DNA from: an uncultured Butyricicoccus sp. | Lineage (GTDB): Bacteria > Bacillota > Clostridia > Oscillospirales > Butyricicoccaceae | Direction of reading: 5' to 3' | Assembly (NCBI GenBank): GCA_959018045.1 | Contig: CAUEJN010000054.1 | Location: forward strand, 1-7,307 | DNA: 7,307 nt | Shown: in pieces, positions 1 through 6,790 of the stretch | Layout: every line of letters begins with the position of its first letter | Position numbering within the stretch: position 1 is the first letter of the stretch | Made by a program: the position numbers and the translations under genes | The notes under the pieces: model-generated | Databases searched by the model: none | What the model was told of the DNA's origin: nothing | The model's input: only the letters and a program-made list of their open reading frames with translations

Positions 1-10
1 AAGCTGCACA

Positions 11-1123
11 TTACTCGTCCTCCTCGTACATAACAGGGTCATTTTTGTAGAGATTTCGCTCCTTTAGATACTGAATGAGCTCCGGCTCATGAATCCGGTC
101 AAGGAATCCATGCCAGGACAGCTCCTGCAATTCCTCGTCAGATAAGAAAAGAGCCACGTCGCAGATGACGTTTACCAACTGCAACGTGGCGATCAAGGTG
201 TTGTATTTGAGCGTGCCGCGGAAAATTCGGATCTCAACGGTCTCTTCATTCGTGAGATTCACTGCGGTGTAACGTCCTGCACGGGAGTCCTTCGCCGATT
301 CCATCACAGCTTTCGGCGATAACTTCATGCCGTACCGTGCTGCCCAGCGGTTGATCTGCCGCTCGGTGCGCCGGGAGAATCGCAGCAACTCCGTCCAGAA
401 TTTCTCAACGAAGTAGAGTAGCCGCGCAATCGACAGTTCCTGCTCCTGCTCGGTCTCTCCGAAAGCAACGCGGGAGATATGAACATGCAGTCCACAGGTC
501 GTGGTACGGTGGCTGAGATATCCGAGTTCAACTGCCTTGCGCAGGACATTTTTCCACGGCATTTGTTCTAGATGATACTGTAAGGTCATCGGATGGGTAA
601 CCAGTTCCATGCCGCAGTCCAATGATCCGTCGCTTTTAATGTATAAATTCTGCGCGTCCTCGTTGGCGACACTCAGGATTTCTCCGGCATTCTTACGGCT
701 CTTGCCGTTGCCATCGATCTCCAGTTCTACACCGAAGAAGCGTTCGTTGCTGCGCTCACCATGGAAAATCAATCGCGGTGTGTAGCTGTAGTCATGAATG
801 GTCGCCTGCTGCAAACGGGCTTGCAGGCAGTCATAGCACAGCGGTTCGTCCTCATCGTCGTCCTCGTAGTAGGTATCGCTGTATGAAATGACGCGCCCAC
901 AGCGTTCACAGTGCGTATAATGCCGCTCGTAGCAATGCTCGCACAAAGTGATATTTTCGTCTCCGTGGTCGTCCGACAAGAACAGCCGCTCGCCACAACA
1001 ATCACAGACTGTTGTGTATGTGTCCACACAATCCGGGCACAAAATCGTATCGGCTACCATCGTGCAGGCATCCGCCGGGGCTCGTTCGCCACAGTGCTCG
1101 CAAATGTAGGTTGTCTCTTCCAT
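11..1123 (-). CDS. Amidoligase-fold enzyme with three N-terminal four-cysteine zinc modules (Amidoligase_2-like)
   Basis: This 370-residue protein appears to be a member of the putative amidoligase family (COOH-NH2 ligase, glutamine-synthetase-like fold), which is predicted to form amide bonds on peptides or small molecules using ATP. Visible motifs are GVELEID at 131-137, SDGSLD at 164-169 followed by GMELVTHP, CGLHVHIS at 210-217, RYTAVNL at 284-290 and TVEIRIFRGTL at 295-305. These supply the Glu, His and Arg residues expected for metal and ATP binding. The first 100 residues carry six CxxC pairs (C8/C11, C29/C32, C40/C43, C61/C64, C72/C75, C96/C99), which group into three zinc-binding units spaced about 32 residues apart. 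The tail is acidic. I chose the ATG at 1121-1123 because AGGAGG (1132-1137) lies 8 bases upstream; an in-frame TTG two codons earlier is less well placed. It is the last gene of the leftward operon, 15 bases after DUF960. The fold call is confident; the substrate is unknown. Confidence 0.85.
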   Translation of the reverse strand: MEETTYICEHCGERAPADACTMVADTILCPDCVDTYTTVCDCCGERLFLSDDHGDENITLCEHCYERHYTHCERCGRVISYSDTYYEDDDEDEPLCYDCLQARLQQATIHDYSYTPRLIFHGERSNERFFGVELEIDGNGKSRKNAGEILSVANEDAQNLYIKSDGSLDCGMELVTHPMTLQYHLEQMPWKNVLRKAVELGYLSHRTTTCGLHVHISRVAFGETEQEQELSIARLLYFVEKFWTELLRFSRRTERQINRWAARYGMKLSPKAVMESAKDSRAGRYTAVNLTNEETVEIRIFRGTLKYNTLIATLQLVNVICDVALFLSDEELQELSWHGFLDRIHEPELIQYLKERNLYKNDPVMYEEDE

Positions 1124-1138
1124 GTTCAAAGCCTCCTT

Positions 1139-1420
1139 TTAATATTCTTCTGCCAACAACATGGTGATGTGATCGGGATCTTCGATGATGTAGACCTTGG
1201 CATCAACAGGCTGCTCGCCCGGGATCACGACAACGTGCTGGTATTCCGGCTGCTCCTGAGCATGCTCAATGCGCTGGCGGTCGCCATCACAGGATAACTG
1301 AAAGATTTGCAGGTAGTCCCGCTCGGGGACTTCCATACTGTCGCGCATATACCACAGAAGTGTTTGTAGCCACGGCGGAATGGTGTTCTGAATGCCACGG
1401 GTGATGTAACGGGGTTTCAT
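1139..1420 (-). CDS. DUF960 family protein
   Basis: This is a 93-residue acidic protein. It matches my recollection of DUF960, a small Firmicutes family of unknown function, often found on plasmids and integrated elements. The recognisable start is RYITRGIQ at residues 4-11, followed by a PPWLQTLLWYMRDSM segment, the DYLQIFQL strand at 36-42, and a C-terminal strand pair (QHVVVIPGE, AKVYIIEDPDHITMLLAEEY). No catalytic motif, signal peptide or membrane segment is visible. The ATG at 1418-1420 is preceded by AAGGAG (1430-1435) with 9 bases of spacing. Its TAA stop sits immediately before the AAGGAGG that serves the amidoligase gene, so the two are probably translated together and may act in one pathway (inference). 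A decayed second copy of its first 42 codons lies at 7136-7261. Confidence 0.8.
   Translation of the reverse strand: MKPRYITRGIQNTIPPWLQTLLWYMRDSMEVPERDYLQIFQLSCDGDRQRIEHAQEQPEYQHVVVIPGEQPVDAKVYIIEDPDHITMLLAEEY
1304..1420. repeat. Left copy of a ~117-bp direct repeat (first part of DUF960 gene)
   Basis: This stretch aligns without gaps to 7145-7261 in the same orientation, with about 21 mismatches over 117 positions (roughly 82% identity, counted by eye). Similarity continues weakly past the start codon into the leader (shared GGATCAGCT and AGAATAG blocks). The copies are about 5.7 kb apart. Confidence 0.85.
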
Positions 1421-1434
1421 CTGGATCAGCTCCT

Positions 1435-1483
1435 TATAGAATAGTAGAAGCCGAAGGATTTCTCCTTCGGCTTCACTTCTATA
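1435..1483 (-). other. Long hairpin between the XRE gene and DUF960
   Basis: A perfect 12-bp stem (1447-1458 with 1463-1474) closes a 4-base loop, which reads GAAA on the minus strand, a GNRA-type tetraloop. Outer arms 1435-1441 (TATAGAA) and 1477-1483 (TTCTATA) can extend it beyond a small asymmetric internal loop. On the minus strand the 3' side of the stem is followed by TACTATTCTA, not a clean U tract, so it is a poor classical terminator. It could be a leaky terminator or attenuator, or an RNA-processing or stabilising element. It sits 12 bases from the DUF960 start, next to its ribosome binding site (1430-1435), so opening the outer stem could also affect DUF960 translation (inference). 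Confidence 0.7.
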
Positions 1484-1508
1484 CTATATATTCGATTTGA
1501 TTTGAGTC

Positions 1509-1778
1509 TCACTTTTTGGGTTCTTTTGAAAACATGCTGTGGCGAGAATGAAAGGTTTTGGATGGTGGCAGCATGGCTGCCTGATCGGTCAATCCCAGAA
1601 GATACTCCACATTGACCTTATAAAACCGGGACAAACGGATCAAAAGTTCAATCGGGATCTCACGCACCCCATTTTCATAGTTACAGTATGTGTTCTGTGC
1701 AACCTGGAGATATTCTGCAACTTCCCGCTGGGTAATGTCACGGTCTTCTCTCAGTTCTTTGATTCGATTTGGATACAT
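1509..1778 (-). CDS. XRE-family HTH transcriptional regulator
   Basis: This 89-residue protein has a Cro/C1-type helix-turn-helix at about residues 4-58: IKELREDRDITQREVAEYLQ, then VAQNTYCNYENG, then ELLIRLSRFYKVNVEYLLGLTD. These are the standard five helices of the family. The remaining ~30 residues are a short basic tail with no evident sensor domain. The ATG at 1776-1778 is preceded by AAGGAGG six bases upstream, so I reject two in-frame upstream methionines (1797-1799 and 1821-1823) that would add residues not typical of the family. It heads the leftward group with DUF960 and amidoligase, separated from them by a hairpin. It is divergent to the HNH gene. A perfect inverted repeat in the intergenic region, inside the plus-strand promoter, is its likely operator. 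I saw no convincing promoter for its own transcription. Confidence 0.9.
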   Translation of the reverse strand: MYPNRIKELREDRDITQREVAEYLQVAQNTYCNYENGVREIPIELLIRLSRFYKVNVEYLLGLTDQAAMLPPSKTFHSRHSMFSKEPKK

Positions 1779-1822
1779 GGGCAGCCTCCTTGTATCCATT
1801 GTAAAGATGCTGCAGTCCGGCA

Positions 1823-1851
1823 TTGACTTTTATCTCGTTTTGAGATAACAT
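1823..1851 (+). promoter_or_regulatory. Candidate sigma-A promoter of the HNH gene
   Basis: TTGACT (1823-1828, 5 of 6 to consensus) and TAACAT (1846-1851, 4 of 6) are separated by exactly 17 bases. Transcription would start near 1858, about 50 bases ahead of the HNH start codon. The spacer is almost filled by a perfect inverted repeat, so a bound repressor would block polymerase directly. Confidence 0.6.
1830..1848. promoter_or_regulatory. Perfect 7-5-7 inverted repeat, probable XRE operator
   Basis: TTATCTC and GAGATAA are separated by GTTTT, giving a 19-bp dyad of the size commonly bound by XRE dimers. It lies between the -35 and -10 of the plus-strand promoter and about 52 bases upstream of the XRE start codon. 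The position suggests repression of the HNH unit and possibly autoregulation. Binding by this regulator is an inference. Confidence 0.6.
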
Positions 1852-1908
1852 GTACTTGTAAGGTGCAAATGATTCCCTCTAATTCCATGTACGAAAGAGG
1901 TGCAGCAG

Positions 1909-2205
1909 ATGGCAAATTATCGTGATACTTATTTTGGCAGCAACCCCAGCGATCATGGCTGGTACACCTGTGTCAGATGTGGTCGGAAACTGCGACGCGG
2001 CGATGTAGATATCGATCACATCATCCCCCAAAGCTGCGGCGGCGCGTATGAAGAATGGAATCTGCAATGTATGTGCAGTCACTGCAACCGCTCCAAGCAG
2101 AATAACACGCGCGACACCGTGCCTGATCTCATCCGCAGCACCGGCCGTATTGTCTCTCGCGAGAGCAAGAAAACTACTTTCTCGCGCTTTCTGTCCAAGA
2201 AATAA
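1909..2205 (+). CDS. Small HNH endonuclease family protein
   Basis: This 98-residue protein is a minimal HNH (beta-beta-alpha metal) nuclease. Visible elements are CVRC at 21-24, the catalytic DIDHIIP at 34-40 (His37), a Gly-Gly after it, Asn51, and CSHCNRSKQN at 56-65. The two CxxC pairs form the structural zinc knuckle, and Asn60 and Lys63 sit in the usual N..K positions. The tail (84-98) is rich in Lys, Arg and Ser and is probably a nucleic-acid contact region. I chose the ATG at 1909 because AGAGG (1896-1900) is 8 bases upstream; an in-frame GTG at 1900 would overlap that site. The gene is divergent from the XRE repressor and 30 bases ahead of a small gene. HNH proteins like this occur in phages, mobile elements and restriction systems. 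The target here cannot be told, and no homing or toxin context is decisive. Confidence 0.88.
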   Translation: MANYRDTYFGSNPSDHGWYTCVRCGRKLRRGDVDIDHIIPQSCGGAYEEWNLQCMCSHCNRSKQNNTRDTVPDLIRSTGRIVSRESKKTTFSRFLSKK

Positions 2206-2235
2206 TTGTAATTTAAAGCCAAGGAGAGTTTTTTT

Positions 2236-2436
2236 ATGTCATTCTGGGAAAAAGCAAGCGCGCTGGGTCAAGCAACATATGAAAAAGCAAAGAAGTTCAA
2301 TGCAGATGTAGAGCGTTGGATGTACAGTTACCGCAACTATGACGGTGAAAAACTACTGAAAATCGAAAAGTAAGGTGCATTGGTTCAAAGATGCGCTGCC
2401 TGTAAGCTGCTCGAAGAGCACGGCTATGATTTCTAA
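2236..2436 (+). pseudogene. Small alpha-helical protein gene interrupted by an in-frame TAA
   Basis: An ATG at 2236 with AAGGAG nine bases upstream (2221-2226) opens a 45-codon frame beginning MSFWEKASALGQATYEKAKK. It ends at TAA (2371-2373) after the segment YDGEKLLKIEK. Directly after this stop and in the same frame come 20 more codons reading GALVQRCAACKLLEEHGYDF, then a second TAA (2434-2436). This matches my recollection of a family of small accessory proteins: an N-terminal MSFWxK amphipathic helix, a DxxLLxI block, and a C-terminal A-x-K-LLxExGY block. The natural product is therefore probably about 65 residues, and the first TAA is most simply a nonsense mutation (for example a Ser TCA changed to TAA). 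The hairpin terminator lies after the second stop. If only the first part is made, the product is a 45-residue charged helical peptide. Readthrough cannot be excluded. The function of the family is unknown. It is the second gene after the HNH nuclease. Confidence 0.6.
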
Positions 2437-2463
2437 AATCCCATCGCTACCCAAATCTTTTTT

Positions 2464-2497
2464 GAGCGGCTGTACCTCTTGTACAGTCGCTCATTTT
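2464..2497 (+). terminator. Hairpin terminator of the HNH unit
   Basis: GAGCGGCTGTAC (2464-2475) pairs with GTACAGTCGCTC (2481-2492) over 12 positions with one G-U pair and a 5-base loop. It is followed by ATTTT, a short U tract, so termination may be partial. It lies 28 bases after the second stop of the small gene. Confidence 0.65.
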
Positions 2498-2557
2498 GAC
2501 AACCATGCATTACAATTTTTCTCGTATTCACATATAGACTGCTTTCTGTATTTAATC

Positions 2558-2586
2558 TTGTGATTTCCGAGATCTTGTGTTATAAT
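2558..2586 (+). promoter_or_regulatory. Promoter of the SLH surface-protein gene
   Basis: TTGTGA (2558-2563) and a perfect TATAAT (2581-2586) are 17 bases apart. TGT just before the -10 (2578-2580) gives an extended -10 element. Expected transcription start is near 2593, leaving a leader of about 190 bases before the ATG at 2786. Confidence 0.75.
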
Positions 2587-2602
2587 AAAGATGTATCTTT
2601 AT
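2585..2602. promoter_or_regulatory. Inverted repeat over the -10 end and start site
   Basis: ATAAAGAT and ATCTTTAT are separated by GT, a perfect 8-2-8 dyad beginning inside TATAAT and covering the predicted start site. It could be a repressor site for the surface-protein gene. It is AT-rich, so chance is possible. Confidence 0.4.
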
Positions 2603-2785
2603 GAAACATAAATTTTCCACAAACCACAAGTCCATACAACATACACGCTCTTCAACAGTTTGAATTATCTGCTGAAAACTCAGTGGCTCTGTGGATAAGT
2701 CTTTCCTGGCCTAGTCTGAAAAGTTGTGACCCAAGCCTTGGGAGCAAGGCATAGAAATACAAATCCAGTATGAGGAGGAAATGAA
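2593..2785 (+). other. Long untranslated leader of the SLH gene with possible RNA structure
   Basis: No gene is seen here. TCCACA (2616-2621) plus CCAC (2624-2627) can pair with GTGG (2683-2686) plus TGTGGA (2690-2695) across a small internal loop. Nearer the gene, GCCTTG (2735-2740) and CAAGGC (2745-2750) form a 6-bp hairpin with loop GGAG, while CCCAAG-C-CTTGGG (2730-2742) is an overlapping and competing dyad. The loop GGAG resembles a ribosome binding site, but the real one is AGGAGG at 2773-2778. No known riboswitch class was recognised. Confidence 0.35.
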
Positions 2786-5700
2786 ATGAAACGGAAAATA
2801 CGTAGGCGTGTTGGCGGCATTGTTCTTGCTTCAACAATGCTAATCAGCACAATTCCTACAACAGCAATTGCAGCAGACGAAAACTCTGTGGATCTGGTGG
2901 ATATCAATCCATCCGGCAAAGATGCCGACACGCTGGTTGTCACCAATGTAAACGAGGCTACCACGAATAATACATTGGATGCAGCTGATGTGAACGGCGA
3001 ACCGGACACCCGAGACACTGATAGCACCAACTGGATTGATGAGGCAAATACAGATTGGTATGACAAGACCAATACCATATTCACCATCAACACCGCAGAA
3101 AGACTGGCTGGTCTGGCAAAATTGGTCAACGAGGGCAATGACTTCAGCAAAAAGACCATCAAACTAGGCGCAAATATCGATCTGGATGGTAAGGAATGGA
3201 CGCCGATTGGTACGTCCAGAAAGCCTTTCAAAGGTACTTTTGACGGCCAAGGCAAAACCATCTCCAACTTAGTGATCGATATGTCGAGCAAGAGTGATGT
3301 AGGTCTGTTTGGTTATACCTCGAATGGTGAGATCAAAAATTTCACACTGAACAATGCCAAAGTGGTTGGCAACTTGGATGTGGGAGCCGTGGCAGGCACT
3401 CCGTATACTTCCGAATACACCGACATCTCTGTCACTGGCCTGATTCAAGTCGAAGGATTTTCCTATGTAGGCGGTGCGTTAGGCAAGAATGCCTATGCCA
3501 ATGTCACGAATGTAGACGTGATCGGATCTGAAGGCAGCTATGTCAAGGCGTATAGTATTGATAAAGCTGGTGTTTGGCGCACCTATGTAGGTGGCTTGGT
3601 CGGCTTTATGGGAGAGGGCAGCCATATGGTCTCCGACTGCAATGTAGAGATCGATGTAACTGGCTCCACCTGCAATGTGGGTGGTATTCTGGGCATCCTC
3701 CACTACAATAATACCATGGAAAGCTGCACCTATAAGGGTAATCTAACCCTTACTGACCCAGACGCTGAGGATGGTACTGAATTTGGCGCCTTAACAGGCA
3801 CCGTGATGAATAGCACGGGTAAAGTAACTATCACGGATTGCTCTGCTACTGTTATCAAGGCGATGTCTGGTGATAAAGACGTCACAAATACTATTACTGC
3901 GCATGGTGATTTTTACCATTCGCTAACTGATCCAAAAAATGCAACCGGTGAAGTTTCTGTCAGCGCGACAGTGAATGGTAATATCGTGACGGTAAACAAC
4001 AATGTAGCTACGGTCGGTACCGAGGGCTATACCTCTTTGGCTTCCGCTATCGCTGCGGCAAACGACGAGACTGGTACAGATCCTATTACTGTTGAAATTG
4101 TCGCATCCGGCAGCTATGCTCCCTTCACCATCACTCGTGACAACGTGACGGTTCAGGCGGCAGAGGGCGTAGATGCAACCTTTAACATCAGTGCAGACAG
4201 CACTGGCAACATCAATGGTGAGCATGTCACCCTGAAGGGTCTTGATTTTGCCTCCACGGATGGCACCACCATTTTCAGCTCCGGCGATTGCGATGATCTG
4301 ACGCTGGAAGGCTGTACTTTTACCGGTGATGAAACCGGAACCGCGTTGTACATTCATAAACCCAATATTACCATCACCGGTTGTACCTTTAAGGATTTCG
4401 AGCGCGGCTACTACACCTGCGGTGACAACCATGCTGCTGGTGCAATGACCTTTACTAACAATACCTTTACCAATGTCTGCGTACCGATCGATGGCTATTG
4501 GGGCAAGACCGCCACCGATACAACCAATATCCAGATCACGGGCAATAACTTTGACAATGGTGACTGGGATGCGGCCTACATCCAGCTCTGGGACTACGCC
4601 CAGTACCTGAAATGGGCTGGAAATAAAGATGACGACCGTCAGGGTAGTGCAATTAAGGCTACCATCAGCGACAACACATACGCCGGAAACGTAGTCATCT
4701 ATGCGACACACTTCGACTGGTTCACCCCCTCCAAGTTAACGCTGGATGAGGCATCCACAGCACGGGTGAAGCATCGCTATCTGGTAGAATTGGAGAATGC
4801 TGATAGCGCTACTATCCGTAATGCTGACGGCAGCAAGATCACCGCATTCAATGAAAATGCGACATCTTCTCTTCATAACGGAAAGACTGTCATCTACTCC
4901 ATCTGTGAGGGTAACTACATCTTTGACATCAAGCCCACCGGCGCTACCGAAGCTATGCTTTCTCAGAAAGTGACAGTATCTAAGCCTAGCGCGTTGGACA
5001 ATACCAACAAAATCACTATTTCCGACGAAGCTAACAAGGTGGCTCAGGTTGGCGAGCAAAAGTACACCTCTCTGGCCGAGGCGATTGACGCCGCCATGAA
5101 TGGCACGAACAAGACCATCACGCTGCTGTCCGATATCGCAGTAGATTCTTGGAACATGATTTGGAATATCACTGGCATTACTTTGGATGGAGACGGACAT
5201 ACCCTTAAGGTAAATGATATCCAAAGTGGTCAGAATCATGATGCAGTATTCCACTCTGCTGGCAACAATATTTTCAAGAATCTGACCGTAGATCTTTCTG
5301 GTATTGCTACCGGTTCCCAAGCTCAGGGTTACCGTGCCTTCAGTGCAGCTCCGGGCGATGTCTTTGAGAAGATCACAGTGATTGGCAATGGATACGTAAG
5401 CTATGGCATCACGGTTGGCGGAAGTGACGCAGCAGATGAGACGATTACTATTGACGGCTGTACTTTCAATGATCTTGGTTATGCGGTATATGACAGCGAG
5501 AATGCCAATGTAGAAAATCTGATCATTAAGAATTCTACCATGACCAACTGTGATTATGCTACTATCCTGCGCTCTGAAAACGGTCAGTTCATCGATAACG
5601 CAATTTCCGACGGTAAGCTGAACATTATGACCGATAAGCAAACCGTAACTGGTAACGTATTCACTGATGGTAGTCGTGTCAAGTTCTACGCGCAGCCTGC

Positions 5701-6766
5701 CACCTTTAAGAAAAATAACATCTCCTCGGACAGCAAGCTGGCAGCCAACTCAGGCGTGACCGGAATTGATGTGTCCGAGAACTACTGGGGCGGCGGTGCA
5801 CCAAGCGCGGATCAGTTGAACGGCGTAGATGTCACCGGAAATGACGTTTACTATACGGAAGATACTATGAATCCCGAAGATTTGAACACATATCGTCCTT
5901 CCACTGGCGGCGGCGCACACCATCCGGATGCCGGCAGCGGTTTGTCTTCCGACCGCTACGACATTAACAAGCCTTCCAAGGTAGAGAACGGCTCGATCAA
6001 GGTCAGCGACTCCAAGGCTGAGAAGGGCGACACCGTCACAATCACCGTAACCCCAGACGAGGGCTACGAGCTGGACGAGCTGGTCGTTTACGACAAGGAC
6101 GACGACGAGATCGATCTCAAGGATAAGGGCGACGGTAAGTACACGTTCGAGATGCCCAAGGGCGACGTTGAGATCAAGGTATCCTTTGCAGCCATCGAGG
6201 ATGAGACCCCGAAGGCAAACTTCACCGACGTTGCGGCTGACGCCTGGTACGCAGACGCTGTCCAGTACGTCTACGAGAACGGCCTGATGAGCGGTACCAG
6301 CGAGACCACCTTCAGCCCCGACTTGACCACGACCCGCGGTATGATCGTGACCATCCTGTACCGTATGGAGAATGAGCCGACCGTGACCAGCACGACTGCG
6401 TTCACCGACGTGGCTTCCGATCAGTACTACGCAAACGCAGTTGCATGGGCTGCACAGAATGGTATCGTTTCGGGCACCACCGCAACCACCTTTGCGCCGA
6501 ATGCAGCGATCACCCGCGAGCAGATGGCGGCGATCCTGTATCGCTACGCACAGTTCAAAGGCTATGACGTATCTGTAAAGGCTGATCTGTCGGTTTACAC
6601 CGACGCTGCAAGTGTTGGCGCATACGCAACCGACGCAATGGCATGGGCAAATGGTGCTCAGCTGATTACCGGCACCAGCGCAACCACGCTGACCCCGGCT
6701 GGTCAGGCAACTCGTGCACAGGTTGCAACCATCCTGATGCGTTTCTGCGAGAATATTGCAAAGTAA
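2786..6766 (+). CDS. Secreted SLH-anchored beta-helix surface protein (adhesin-like)
   Basis: This 1326-residue protein is exported and probably held on the cell wall. Residues 1-30 are a signal peptide: basic KRKIRRR, hydrophobic VGGIVLASTMLIST, and cleavage near AIA-A at 29-30. Residues 98-210 (FTINTAERLAGLAKLV, IDLDGKEWTPIG, FKGTFDGQGKTISNLVID) match the N-terminal repeat region common in clostridial adhesins with GLUG-like motifs. Right-handed beta-helix-like regions follow at about 405-640 and 750-1000, each opened by a VGxxxYTSLAxAI motif (409-422 and 754-767), with repeated TIxGCTF, ITGNNF and VTGNVF turns. After a Gly/His linker (1040-1050) comes an InlB-B-like repeat (1066-1135), then three SLH domains at 1146-1193, 1206-1254 and 1270-1319. 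Their TRAE-type motifs read TTRG, ITRE and ATRA. The start follows AGGAGG by 7 bases. It is monocistronic, with its own promoter and terminator. A ligand, or an enzyme activity of the beta-helix, cannot be inferred. Confidence 0.9.
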   Translation: MKRKIRRRVGGIVLASTMLISTIPTTAIAADENSVDLVDINPSGKDADTLVVTNVNEATTNNTLDAADVNGEPDTRDTDSTNWIDEANTDWYDKTNTIFTINTAERLAGLAKLVNEGNDFSKKTIKLGANIDLDGKEWTPIGTSRKPFKGTFDGQGKTISNLVIDMSSKSDVGLFGYTSNGEIKNFTLNNAKVVGNLDVGAVAGTPYTSEYTDISVTGLIQVEGFSYVGGALGKNAYANVTNVDVIGSEGSYVKAYSIDKAGVWRTYVGGLVGFMGEGSHMVSDCNVEIDVTGSTCNVGGILGILHYNNTMESCTYKGNLTLTDPDAEDGTEFGALTGTVMNSTGKVTITDCSATVIKAMSGDKDVTNTITAHGDFYHSLTDPKNATGEVSVSATVNGNIVTVNNNVATVGTEGYTSLASAIAAANDETGTDPITVEIVASGSYAPFTITRDNVTVQAAEGVDATFNISADSTGNINGEHVTLKGLDFASTDGTTIFSSGDCDDLTLEGCTFTGDETGTALYIHKPNITITGCTFKDFERGYYTCGDNHAAGAMTFTNNTFTNVCVPIDGYWGKTATDTTNIQITGNNFDNGDWDAAYIQLWDYAQYLKWAGNKDDDRQGSAIKATISDNTYAGNVVIYATHFDWFTPSKLTLDEASTARVKHRYLVELENADSATIRNADGSKITAFNENATSSLHNGKTVIYSICEGNYIFDIKPTGATEAMLSQKVTVSKPSALDNTNKITISDEANKVAQVGEQKYTSLAEAIDAAMNGTNKTITLLSDIAVDSWNMIWNITGITLDGDGHTLKVNDIQSGQNHDAVFHSAGNNIFKNLTVDLSGIATGSQAQGYRAFSAAPGDVFEKITVIGNGYVSYGITVGGSDAADETITIDGCTFNDLGYAVYDSENANVENLIIKNSTMTNCDYATILRSENGQFIDNAISDGKLNIMTDKQTVTGNVFTDGSRVKFYAQPATFKKNNISSDSKLAANSGVTGIDVSENYWGGGAPSADQLNGVDVTGNDVYYTEDTMNPEDLNTYRPSTGGGAHHPDAGSGLSSDRYDINKPSKVENGSIKVSDSKAEKGDTVTITVTPDEGYELDELVVYDKDDDEIDLKDKGDGKYTFEMPKGDVEIKVSFAAIEDETPKANFTDVAADAWYADAVQYVYENGLMSGTSETTFSPDLTTTRGMIVTILYRMENEPTVTSTTAFTDVASDQYYANAVAWAAQNGIVSGTTATTFAPNAAITREQMAAILYRYAQFKGYDVSVKADLSVYTDAASVGAYATDAMAWANGAQLITGTSATTLTPAGQATRAQVATILMRFCENIAK

Positions 6767-6790
6767 ATTATATAATCTTCTTCCTTTTTG

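Noticed and set aside
911..1297. Plus-strand 128-codon frame across the amidoligase/DUF960 junction.
   Set aside because: It is a shadow of two well-supported minus-strand genes and has no motif of its own.
2154..2165. Perfect 12-bp palindrome CTCTCGCGAGAG.
   Set aside because: It lies inside the HNH coding sequence with no matching partner site elsewhere in the window; it could be a restriction-type target but nothing supports that.
2592..2612. Six-codon leader peptide starting at ATG 2592.
   Set aside because: It starts at or before the predicted transcription start and has no ribosome binding site.
2613..2698. DnaA-box-like sites (TTTTCCACA and the reverse of TTATCCACA) in inverted orientation.
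   Set aside because: Only two sites, no AT-rich unwinding region, no replication gene nearby; their pairing in the leader RNA is an alternative explanation.
3734..3751. Small hairpin AAGGGT-N6-ACCCTT.
   Set aside because: It is in the middle of the surface-protein gene, has only a 6-bp stem and no U tract.
3923..5641. Long minus-strand open frames (262 and 301 codons) opposite the surface-protein gene.
   Set aside because: They lie fully antisense to a gene with clear domains, have no ribosome binding site or family motifs, and read as low-complexity mirror sequence.
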